Shown here: piece by piece, positions 57,095-63,923 of the stretch
Numbering within the stretch: the first letter of the stretch is position 1
How the letters are laid out: each line of letters opens with the position of its first letter
Assembly: GCA_024281175.1 (NCBI GenBank)
Contig: JAMJTW010000028.1
Span: 107,295 to 171,294 of the forward strand
Origin: Candidatus Thiovulum imperiosus
GTDB lineage: Bacteria > Campylobacterota > Campylobacteria > Campylobacterales > Thiovulaceae
Direction: 5' to 3'
DNA length: 64,000 nucleotides
Position numbers and translations under genes: made by a program
Notes under the pieces: generated by a model
Seen by the model: the letters and a program-made list of their open reading frames with translations, nothing else
The model's database searches: none
What the model was told of the DNA's origin: nothing

Positions 57095-58507
57095 GTGGAA
57101 AAAGAAGAGATTAAAAGTCATATTGACAAAATGAGTGAAGAAGAGTTTCTCAAATTTCAGAAAGAGTTTATAGGTGCTGTTATAGAGAAAGATGAGAACT
57201 CCCTTTTTTATGGTCTTTTTGAAGATGAGAAAGAGTGGAAAAAGTTCGATGCTTTTGTTAAAAAAGAGGGAATTTACACTGTTGTTCAAAAAGAGGATTT
57301 TGAAATAGAGCTTTGGAGAGAAATTTTTGGCAGAAGTAGTTTATCTCCAGTGAAATATTTCAAACATATTCAAGCTATTCAGATTAGAAGAAATTTTGAT
57401 TTCTCAAAAATAGAGAAATTTAAAGAGAAGATATTTGGATTTGTAAATTTCAAGAATTTTAAAAGTGATATCTTGCCTCTTAAAAACTTTACAAATTTGA
57501 AATTTCTCTGGCTTGAAAATGCAAATATAGAGGATATCTCTCCTTTAAGAGATTTAAAAAATCTTCTCTATTTAGATTTAGATGGAAATAGAATTGAGGA
57601 TATGTCAGTTTTAAACTATCTTACAAGTTTAGAGAGTCTTATCATTCATAACAACAAGATGGAAGATATTTCAGATTTGGAAAATCTTACAAATTTAAAA
57701 CAGCTATTTGTTGGAAACAATAAAATTAGTGATATCTCTCCAATTGCACATCTCAAAAACATTAGAAAATTGAGTATTCGAGATAATAAAATCGAAGATA
57801 TCTCTCCTCTCTCATATTTAGAAAAACTACAATGTATCTGTTTTTGGGATAACAAAATTAGAGATATTTCACCACTAAGTGATTTGAAAGAGTTACAAAG
57901 ACTCAGTTTTAAAAACAACTTAGTTCAAGATTTATCCCCTTTAAAAGATTTAAAAAAGTTAGAGAAAATCATAGCTACAAACAATAGAATCGAGGATATC
58001 TCTGCTCTAAAAAATCTCACAAATTTGGTATCACTTGGACTTGGGAAAAATAAGATATCTGATACTTCTGCTCTAAAAAATCTTACAAATTTGAAAGAAC
58101 TCTATCTTTGGGAAAATCGCATTGAAGAGGTCTCTTCTCTAAAAAATTTGACAAATCTCATTACACTTCAAATTAGCAAAAATAGGATTTTAGGTAGAGA
58201 CCTTCTCTTTTTAAAAGAGATGAAAAAGTTAGAAGATTTAAGAGTTGAACAGTGCAATATTAAAGATATCTCTTTTGTAAAAGAACTTTCCAACTTGAAA
58301 CATCTTGATTTGGAAGATAACAAAATTAGCGATATATCACCTCTTTCAAGTTTAGAAAATCTTGAAATTCTACTTCTTTATAAAAATGAGATAAAGAGTG
58401 AAAAACCTCTTTACAAATTAAAAAGTGTGAAAAAGATAAGTTTAACAGCAAATTACTTGAGTGATAGCAGTATCAAAAGATTGGAAAATTTCCACAAAGG
58501 TTCTTAA
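57095..58507 (+). CDS. cytosolic leucine-rich-repeat protein (SDS22-like)
   Basis: 470 residues, GTG start, no signal peptide. The N-terminal about 120 residues are charged and helical (KSHIDKMSEEEFLKFQKEF). From about residue 130 there are roughly fifteen 22-residue LRR units of the form ISPLxxLxxLxxLxLxxNxIE, as in internalin and SDS22 solenoids. Likely a protein-interaction scaffold. It is coupled to the dehydrogenase gene that starts at its stop. Confidence 0.82.
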   Translation: MEKEEIKSHIDKMSEEEFLKFQKEFIGAVIEKDENSLFYGLFEDEKEWKKFDAFVKKEGIYTVVQKEDFEIELWREIFGRSSLSPVKYFKHIQAIQIRRNFDFSKIEKFKEKIFGFVNFKNFKSDILPLKNFTNLKFLWLENANIEDISPLRDLKNLLYLDLDGNRIEDMSVLNYLTSLESLIIHNNKMEDISDLENLTNLKQLFVGNNKISDISPIAHLKNIRKLSIRDNKIEDISPLSYLEKLQCICFWDNKIRDISPLSDLKELQRLSFKNNLVQDLSPLKDLKKLEKIIATNNRIEDISALKNLTNLVSLGLGKNKISDTSALKNLTNLKELYLWENRIEEVSSLKNLTNLITLQISKNRILGRDLLFLKEMKKLEDLRVEQCNIKDISFVKELSNLKHLDLEDNKISDISPLSSLENLEILLLYKNEIKSEKPLYKLKSVKKISLTANYLSDSSIKRLENFHKGS

Positions 58508-59157
58508 TGAGAGTTTTTATTACAGGTGTAAGCTCTGGTATCGGTTTTGAGTTGGCAAAACTATATCTTGAAAAAGGTGATGAGGTTGTTGGTGTAAGTC
58601 GTAGGGAAGTTGAACTCCCGATAAAACATTTCAAATTAGATATCTCAAATTTTAGAGAAGTTGCGAAACTTGAAAACCTCGGCAATTTCGATTTAGCAAT
58701 TTTGAATGCGGGAATTCTAAATAGAATTGACTCTCTCTCTAAAACAACTTTTGAAGAGATAGAAGAGGTTATGAAAGTGAATGTTTGGGCAAATAAAGAG
58801 ATAATAGACAGAATAGATGCAAAGCAGATAGTTGCAATATCTTCAGGTGCTTCTGTAAACGGAAATAAAGGTTGGGGTTCATACTCTCTTTCAAAAGCAA
58901 CTCTAAATATGTTAATTAAACTTTACGCTACTGAAAAAGTAGATACCCATTTTACATCTTTAGCTCCAGGAGTAATTGAGACACCAATGCTCAATTCAGT
59001 TTTAGATAGCGATGAGGTAGAATTTCCATCTATTCGATATTTAAAAGATGTTCAGAAATTTTCACCAAAAGAATCTGCTCAGATTCTTTCTAAAACTTTT
59101 CCAAAACTTTTAAAATATAGTAGTGGTAGTTTTCTTGATATTAGAGAGATGAACTAA
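58507..59157 (+). CDS. short-chain dehydrogenase/reductase
   Basis: 216 residues. NAD(P)-binding loop TGVSSGIGFELAK (residues 6-18), LAILNAGIL (NAG motif), catalytic Ser in VAISSGASVNGNKGWGSY, and the YSLSK motif (Tyr-xxx-Lys). The substrate is unknown. It is directly translated after the LRR gene (shared base). Confidence 0.9.
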   Translation: MRVFITGVSSGIGFELAKLYLEKGDEVVGVSRREVELPIKHFKLDISNFREVAKLENLGNFDLAILNAGILNRIDSLSKTTFEEIEEVMKVNVWANKEIIDRIDAKQIVAISSGASVNGNKGWGSYSLSKATLNMLIKLYATEKVDTHFTSLAPGVIETPMLNSVLDSDEVEFPSIRYLKDVQKFSPKESAQILSKTFPKLLKYSSGSFLDIREMN

Positions 59158-59178
59158 TTTTGCAAAAGAGTCTATAAT

Positions 59179-60396
59179 TCAAAAAGACTCTTTCAAATAT
59201 TTCTTCACTGTTCCAACAGAAACCCGTAGTTTTCTAGCCAGTTCCAGATTTGTAAAACTTCCACTTTCTAAAATATTTTCTAATTTAGCAATTCTCATCT
59301 CTTTTGGAACTCTAATTCCAAACTTTTCAAAAACTTCCAAATCTTTAGAGATTTGGCGAATTTCAGATTTGATTACTTTTTCAGAAACTTGAAATTTAGA
59401 TACGAGTTCCCACATTTCAACTTTTGAGAAATCTGTTGTTTTTAAAATCTCGATTCTCTCTTTTTTAGAAATCTTATCTTCAAAAGCAACTTTGTAAATA
59501 TCTTCTAAAATTTTGAAATCTTCCTCTTTATCAAATCGAAATTTTGTATCAACTTCCCCTTTAAATGGCAATTTGTGATACCCAAGCATTAAACCGTAAA
59601 GGAGAAGAAAGGTGTTTTGCAACTCTTTTTCCAAATTCTGATTTTGCTCAATCAATCCTGCTAAATTATCATTCATTTTATAATCATACTTTTCCAAAAT
59701 TACAAGTAGGTAGGTGAGAGATTTGGTTGGAATTTTGTCCAATTTGTAAAATCCCCAACTCTTTTCCAACTCTATTTTCTCTCTTTTTGCAAATTTCTCT
59801 ATCAAATCTCGTGAAATTGCCTGAACCTCTTTTTTCCTCAAAACCATATTTTCAACTTCCCGATACTTCTGCTCTATGAAATATCGATTTTTTGGAAAAT
59901 CTGTCTCAACTCCAATCACATTTTTAGCCAAAGCCAAAGCTCCAAGATATTTGGAAAAGAGTCGGAGTTTTCTCTCAAAATTCTCTTTTGGTTTTGCAAT
60001 TCGTTTTCTTTTTGGAACTGGAATTTGTTTTGGATTTTCATCAACTTTCAAAAGCTGTTTTGGAAAAGGTGCAGTTGAAATTGTTAAATTTGAAACAGAG
60101 ATTTTCATCTGTTCCTCTTTTTGAAAGTAGATATTTTTCACTTTTGAAAATGAAAATGGCTCAGGATAGAGAAAGAAGTTTTCATCAAGTTGTATCATTT
60201 TGTTTTCGTCCAAATCTCCAACTTCAAAAGAGAGATTTGAATTTTCAACCCACCGTTTTTTTGAAAGTAAAATATAGTAAGGGTAAATTTCTTGAATAGA
60301 TGGGTTTATATCTAATCTGTTGTATTTTAAAGGATAAATCATCATATTATCGATATACAGAAACAGATTTACAGACTCAAGAGGAACATACATCAC
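59179..60396 (-). CDS. 405-aa protein with C-terminal HTH, partner of a UvrD-like ATPase
   Basis: Not a recognised family. The N-terminal about 100 residues begin MMYVPLESVNLFLYIDNMMI and look beta-rich. A basic linker (KQIPVPKRKRIAKPKENF) leads to a long helical body. The last about 45 residues (KLENILESGSFTNLELARKL then VGTVKKYLKESF) read as a winged or tri-helical HTH. The start overlaps the ATPase stop by 4 bp, so the two proteins are made together. Confidence 0.65.
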   Translation of the reverse strand: MMYVPLESVNLFLYIDNMMIYPLKYNRLDINPSIQEIYPYYILLSKKRWVENSNLSFEVGDLDENKMIQLDENFFLYPEPFSFSKVKNIYFQKEEQMKISVSNLTISTAPFPKQLLKVDENPKQIPVPKRKRIAKPKENFERKLRLFSKYLGALALAKNVIGVETDFPKNRYFIEQKYREVENMVLRKKEVQAISRDLIEKFAKREKIELEKSWGFYKLDKIPTKSLTYLLVILEKYDYKMNDNLAGLIEQNQNLEKELQNTFLLLYGLMLGYHKLPFKGEVDTKFRFDKEEDFKILEDIYKVAFEDKISKKERIEILKTTDFSKVEMWELVSKFQVSEKVIKSEIRQISKDLEVFEKFGIRVPKEMRIAKLENILESGSFTNLELARKLRVSVGTVKKYLKESF

Positions 60397-61364
60397 AATT
60401 CCAATTCATATAAATTTTTATCAATTTCAGAAATTGGATTTTCACCATCTGAAATTAGAAAGAGTCCAGTTTTTGCCCTAGTAAATCCGACATAATATTT
60501 ACTATTTTTACTAAAAAGTTGGAACTCTGGAATTATTACATTGTCAAACTCTAAACCTTTTGAAGAGTGAAAAGTTGTAAGGTGAGTTCGGGAAATTCCG
60601 ATGTGTCGGACACTACCATAATCCTTATAGTTATAAGATGAAAACTCTACTTTGCAATCTTCTAATAGTTCTCTATACTCCTCCATAATTTTTAGAGTTG
60701 GAACTAAAATAGCGATGCTCTCTTTTGTGGAGAGAATTTCTAATAATTCACAAAACTCTTTTTTTGGTTCTTTCGCTATTTTAAATTTTGGCAAACCTGC
60801 TGAGATGTAAGTTTTTTTCGAGTGTTCCACCATCTTTTCAGTAATTCTAAAATCTGGAAAAAGTGCTTTTGTAAAATTTAAAATTTGATAACTATTTCTG
60901 AAATTTAGAGATAGCTCTTGTATGAATTTTGGCTTATAAATCTCTTCTAAAATTTTCTGATTTGTGGCATTTTGATAAAGATGTTGCTTGTCATCAGCAC
61001 CATAAGAGACTTTTGGAAAATTCATATAAAAAGTTTCGTGCATTGCCAAACTAATATCTTGAGCTTCATCAATGATTAGCTCATCAATTTCTGTTTCTAA
61101 ATTATTTAAAAAAGCGTGTGCATTATTTATAAACTCTTTTGCTTCATCACTCTCTTGCGAAGTTAGTATTTCAAGAAAATAGGTTAGAGTGTGAGTGAAA
61201 GTTAGGAGATAGCTTTTTTTTCCATTTTCAAAATTTCTAATGTGTCGCCAGATAGAAACCATTGTTTTTCCAGTTCCAGCACCACCATAAACTGCAAAAT
61301 TGTTTTCTGTATCTACCGCATTTCGTTGCTCTTTTGTTAATTCTCTAAGTCGTGGGAGTTTCAT
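60393..61364 (-). CDS. compact UvrD/SF1-type ATPase
   Basis: 323 residues. Walker A FAVYGGAGTGKTMVS (about 24-38), DEAQD-type Walker B in ELIIDEAQDISLAM, QELSLNFRNSYQILNFTKAL (motif III/IV area), TTFHSSKGLEFDNVIIPEF (motif V) and YVGFTRAKTGLFLI (motif VI). The inserted 1B/2B subdomains of full UvrD helicases are nearly absent. This size fits stand-alone SF1 ATPases seen in defence or mobile contexts. It forms an operon with the 405-aa HTH protein. Function unknown. Confidence 0.82.
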   Translation of the reverse strand: MKLPRLRELTKEQRNAVDTENNFAVYGGAGTGKTMVSIWRHIRNFENGKKSYLLTFTHTLTYFLEILTSQESDEAKEFINNAHAFLNNLETEIDELIIDEAQDISLAMHETFYMNFPKVSYGADDKQHLYQNATNQKILEEIYKPKFIQELSLNFRNSYQILNFTKALFPDFRITEKMVEHSKKTYISAGLPKFKIAKEPKKEFCELLEILSTKESIAILVPTLKIMEEYRELLEDCKVEFSSYNYKDYGSVRHIGISRTHLTTFHSSKGLEFDNVIIPEFQLFSKNSKYYVGFTRAKTGLFLISDGENPISEIDKNLYELEL

Positions 61365-61413
61365 TTTTTCTTCTTATTTTAGCAAAATTAAAAGAGTAGT
61401 TTTTGTATAGTTA

Positions 61414-61456
61414 ATTTTAAAATGTCCGCGATATGATTTTAAAATGTCCGCAATAT
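61414..61456. repeat. two 21-bp direct repeats upstream of the ATPase operon
   Basis: ATTTTAAAATGTCCGCGATAT (61414-61434) and the same with one change (61436-61456), spaced 22 bp. The second one is followed by an inverted GCGGA. They lie 50-92 bp before the ATPase ATG, which suggests an operator. They may instead be multi-repeat ends of a lost insertion sequence. Confidence 0.6.
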
Positions 61457-61489
61457 AAATAGCGGATAAATGGTTATTTATTCAAAAAA

Positions 61490-61615
61490 CTAGAAATTCT
61501 TAATAAGAAGCTCTTGCTTTAAATTTCCTCTAAGTTTTGCATTGAGCAAGTATTTTGCTTGAACCTCAACAATTTCAAAATCTTCCATAAAGCTCTCTAA
61601 TAAATGAGTCATCAT
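61490..61615 (-). pseudogene. small minus-strand gene remnant cut by IS630-type element
   Basis: 41 codons (MMTHLLESFMEDFEIVEVQA and so on, ending LLIKNF). The frame stays open upstream to a stop about 5 bp before the IS insertion point at 61655. It is the C-terminal part of something; no family is recognised. Confidence 0.35.
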
Positions 61616-61656
61616 TATAGGAGAGCAAAAACTTTCCAGAGATATTTTTCAGAGTA

Positions 61657-62300
61657 AGCACTTACTTGTATTAAAATTAGCATAAAATTACATTTATGAA
61701 GAAGAAAAAGTTAGAATTAACTAAGGAAGATATATCTATTCTTGATGGAATGGTAAAAAATAGTAATAGCTATTTTATAAGACGAAAAGCCCAATCTCTA
61801 TTGTTATTGCATGATGGTAAAATGATTAAAGAGCTTGTTGAAATATTTAAAGTCAATAGAAATACTCTTGGAGGTTGGAGAAAAGAGTGGGAACAAAGCA
61901 AAAAAATTGCAATGAAAAAAGGGAGGGGTAGAAAAGAGAAGTTATCTCAAGAGATACAAATGGAAATACATACACTTGTTAAGCAATATCCAAATAATAT
62001 AAAAAGAGTTCATCAGGAAGTTATGGACAAGAATAATATTCGTTTTTCAAGAGAGTTATTACGGAAAATTATAAAAAAGAATTCAAATTTAAAAGAGAAT
62101 AACATACAACGAACCAAGTGAAATGGATGTTCATAATTTTACAACTGAACTAGAGCTTATTCAACAATTTGTTAAAAATGGGTCATCAGAACTCTTCTAC
62201 TTTGATGAAAGTGGGTTTTCTTTAGAGACAAATATTCCTTACGCATGGCAAGAAATAAACACAAGATTGTTGCTTCCAAAAACAAAATCTAAAAATATTA
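61657..62300 (+). mobile_element. IS630-type element (copy 2), left part
   Basis: It begins right after a TA (61655-61656) with AGCACTTACTTGTATTAAAA, the left terminal repeat. It carries the first transposase frame and the start of the second. It ends at TA (62299-62300), where an inverted right end of a related element begins (AGCACTTGC). That junction fits insertion of one IS630 member into another at TA. Confidence 0.85.
61696..62121 (+). CDS. IS630-type transposase, N-terminal frame
   Basis: 141 residues with two helix-turn-helix units (SYFIRRKAQSLLLLHDGKMI then EIFKVNRNTLGGWRKEWEQS), a basic linker (KKGRGRKEKL) and VHQEVMDKNNIRFSRELLRK, the usual IS630 DNA-binding half. It stops at TGA just before the catalytic half, which lies in the +1 frame. 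Copy 1 has the same arrangement where it overlaps. Confidence 0.82.
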   Translation: MKKKKLELTKEDISILDGMVKNSNSYFIRRKAQSLLLLHDGKMIKELVEIFKVNRNTLGGWRKEWEQSKKIAMKKGRGRKEKLSQEIQMEIHTLVKQYPNNIKRVHQEVMDKNNIRFSRELLRKIIKKNSNLKENNIQRTK

Positions 62301-62329
62301 AGCACTTGCAAATAATTAACACAGCATAA
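62123..62329 (+). pseudogene. IS630-type transposase, catalytic frame (truncated)
   Basis: 68 codons identical to copy 1 as far as LLLPKTKSKNI, including FYFDESGFSLE with the first catalytic Asp. It is then cut by the inverted right end at 62301, and its last residues (KHLQIINTA) are foreign. It cannot be functional. Confidence 0.85.
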
Positions 62330-62439
62330 AATTAGTACCATAATGTATAAGTATTTCTTCTATATTGGCAAATAAAGTTTCAAAAGAAGTATATGCAGAT
62401 ATACTAAGCCAATGTTCTTTCATCTGTTTCCATAAAAGT
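62301..62439 (-). mobile_element. IS630-type element, inverted right end fragment
   Basis: On the minus strand this reads WKQMKEHWLSISAYTSFETL and continues to HYGTNFMLC-stop, the C-terminal end of an IS630 transposase. A terminal repeat (AGCACTTGCAAATAATTAAC in + orientation) ends at 62301, next to TA. Together with the fragment at 63924-64000 in the same orientation, it looks like one transposase gene split by foreign DNA. Confidence 0.75.
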
Positions 62440-62785
62440 TTTCACTCGGCTCAGCAAGAATTAGAGCAAATCCAACCTCTGAAGCTGTTTGACCAGCATC
62501 ATCATCAACTTTAATTGCAACTGCTGTATCTTCTTCACCACCGATTTTCTCGAGTGTAGTTTCATCAAATCCAGTGTAGTGAGCTTCAGAGTCCCAAATT
62601 TGAACCCTGTGATTTTGAATTGAGTTGAAAAGAGGCTTTTTATTTAAAACAACTCTATTTCCAACAACTGCTCCAAAGAGCGTTTCAGCAGTTGGAATTC
62701 CATCTAGCTTCTTCACAAGTTTTATATCTGTTGCGGTAAAACCGTAGCCACTATCTCGAACTTCTGTCTCAATCTGTCCAGCCAT
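62420..62785 (-). CDS. 121-aa accessory protein, 3' end cut by IS
   Basis: ATG at 62785 with a good AAGGAAGAG site. It opens MAGQIETEVRDSGYGFTATD and continues with a beta-rich pattern (GAVVGNRVVLNKKPLF, HRVQIWDSEAHYTGF). The last codons (FYGNR) lie in IS630-derived DNA, so the natural C-terminus is lost. No family is recognised; a virion-type structural protein is possible but unproven. Confidence 0.55.
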   Translation of the reverse strand: MAGQIETEVRDSGYGFTATDIKLVKKLDGIPTAETLFGAVVGNRVVLNKKPLFNSIQNHRVQIWDSEAHYTGFDETTLEKIGGEEDTAVAIKVDDDAGQTASEVGFALILAEPSENFYGNR

Positions 62786-62847
62786 TCTCTTCCTTTAAAA
62801 ATTTTCCCAATTTTAAAGCAGAAAGAAAACAGAAATTTATTTTTTTG

Positions 62848-63087
62848 TTATTTCGACAACTCTTTTTGAAGTTTGTGGATTTCGAGAATTTTTAATAGCT
62901 CTTGATAGTCGGTAATCTCTTTTGCTCTTAATGTAGTTGAAAGAAGAAAGTTATCGAATTTAAATTTACCCTTTTCACTACTACTCTCTTTTACAAGTTT
63001 ATGAATATTTTGAGTTGAAGTATTCATCAATCCAGCCCACTCATCAACACTAATTCCTATCTGGTTTGCATAATCTTTTGCTTTCAT
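62848..63087 (-). CDS. 79-aa putative HTH regulator
   Basis: Small protein, MKAKDYANQIGISVDEWAGL, then MNTSTQNIHKLVKESSS. The spacing fits a helix-turn-helix. It is divergent from the two-peptide transcript behind the consensus promoter at 63155-63183. The shared upstream region has ATTTGT/ACAAAT inverted words that could be its operator. Confidence 0.5.
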   Translation of the reverse strand: MKAKDYANQIGISVDEWAGLMNTSTQNIHKLVKESSSEKGKFKFDNFLLSTTLRAKEITDYQELLKILEIHKLQKELSK

Positions 63088-63154
63088 GTTTATCCTAAAA
63101 ATAAATATATATTTGTAATTTTAGCACAAATAGAAACAAATATTTTTAAAACTA

Positions 63155-63183
63155 TTGACAAAGTAAATAAATATTGATATAAT
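63155..63183 (+). promoter_or_regulatory. perfect sigma-70 promoter for the two-peptide transcript
   Basis: TTGACA (63155-63160), a 17-bp spacer, TATAAT (63178-63183). The TSS would be near 63190, directly before the hairpin at 63193-63226. Only the tRNA pair in this window has an equally perfect promoter. Confidence 0.85.
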
Positions 63184-63192
63184 TACAGTATC

Positions 63193-63226
63193 AAAAGGGA
63201 GAAAGCCACCAACTTTCTACTCTTTT
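63193..63226 (+). promoter_or_regulatory. 5'-end hairpin of the two-peptide transcript
   Basis: AAAAGGGAGAAAG and CTTTCTACTCTTTT pair imperfectly around CCACCAA, a long stem at the expected 5' end of the mRNA. It would shield the 5' end or delay translation of the first peptide. Confidence 0.5.
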
Positions 63227-63249
63227 GAAATCCGTGAAAGGAGGAAAAG

Positions 63250-63375
63250 ATGTATAAACGGTTTGTTGTCATAACTGTTGTTATAACTTTAGTTGGCACA
63301 ACAGTTGAAGTTGCTCACAGAATACTCGACCTTATTGAGAGGGCATTCGAAATTTTCGGTAATTTCTGTTCATAG
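63250..63375 (+). CDS. 41-aa hydrophobic peptide
   Basis: ATG at 63250 after a strong AAAGGAGG site. The sequence starts MYKRFVVITVVITLVGTTVE (one membrane helix), then an amphipathic segment HRILDLIERAFEIFGNFCS. This size and pattern fit a small membrane toxin, holin-like peptide or virion membrane peptide; which one cannot be told. Confidence 0.55.
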   Translation: MYKRFVVITVVITLVGTTVEVAHRILDLIERAFEIFGNFCS

Positions 63376-63381
63376 CAACAA

Positions 63382-63400
63382 AGGAGGGTAACTCCCTCCT
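63382..63400 (+). terminator. GC-rich hairpin between the two small genes
   Basis: AGGAGGG and CCCTCCT form a 7-bp stem with a 5-base loop just after the first peptide stop. No T-run follows, so it may weaken read-through or protect the upstream message. Confidence 0.45.
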
Positions 63401-63451
63401 GATAACAACCATTTCATCTTTTCGTTTAATGCCGAAAGGAGGTCTAAAACC

Positions 63452-63571
63452 ATGCCAGAAATTATACAACTTTTTGGAGAAGCAAGTTTAGGAGTTCTTG
63501 TTCTTTTAAATTTCTACAATAACTGGAAATTAAAACAAAAAGTCGAAGAGCTCGAGAAGAGACTCTCATAG
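63452..63571 (+). CDS. 39-aa membrane-plus-coil peptide
   Basis: ATG at 63452 with AAAGGAGGT nine bases upstream. MPEIIQLFGEASLGVLVLLN is a membrane helix, then NNWKLKQKVEELEKRLS is a short charged coil. It overlaps the 3' end of the opposite-strand truncated gene by 6 bp. Function unknown. Confidence 0.5.
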   Translation: MPEIIQLFGEASLGVLVLLNFYNNWKLKQKVEELEKRLS

Positions 63572-63892
63572 ATTTTGACAAGCCATAGCTGGAATGTAGT
63601 GGACTCTGACATAGAGGTCTTTTGCATTCCAGAATATCTCGAAAGGGTCTATTTCCAAAGTTAGAATTTTTCCTGTAACAAAATAGTCCTCTTTAAATAG
63701 AGTGTGGTGAGTTCCAGCTTTTGAGCTTCCACACTTTCGAGAGGTTACCAAAACTTGAAAAGGCTCTCCAGCCACAAAATGAGACAAATCTATTTTTCCA
63801 TCAATTGGAGTTTTGCAGTCGTAAAATCCAGTGCTGTAGGCATTTGAAACTCCGTTTCCAGAAACTTGAATTTCTCCAATTCGCTCCGAGAC
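63566..63892 (-). pseudogene. 5'-truncated accessory gene next to IS fragment
   Basis: The minus frame is open for 109 codons from an IS junction to a stop at 63566, and no start is in place. It reads ERIGEIQVSGNGVSNAYSTG, HFVAGEPFQVLVTSRKCG, then LYVRVHYIPAMACQNL. It is beta-rich with a few cysteines. The N-terminus was removed where IS630 sequence begins. The family is not recognised. Confidence 0.55.
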
Positions 63893-63923
63893 TCAACTAC
63901 TTTCTTACAAGAGCGTAACAATG

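Larger units (their letters stand above)
3997..59018. repeat. dispersed octamer GATGAGGT / ACCTCATC, 37 copies
   Basis: First bases on the + strand. As GATGAGGT: 7924, 14505, 16559, 17967, 20007, 23119, 28980, 29780, 34545, 40865, 43786, 47944, 49039, 52575, 53524, 54964, 58579, 59011. As ACCTCATC: 3997, 10129, 11374, 14123, 17448, 20990, 22402, 24039, 27728, 29417, 30797, 34088, 36188, 42910, 44889, 48620, 51678, 52631, 55930. The base after is most often T. All but one are inside genes, in all reading frames. The copies were found by eye, so a few may be missed. Confidence 0.85.

Noticed and set aside
59179..61364. Gabija defence system
   Set aside because: The UvrD-like protein is shorter than GajB, and the partner lacks the ATPase and TOPRIM motifs of GajA.
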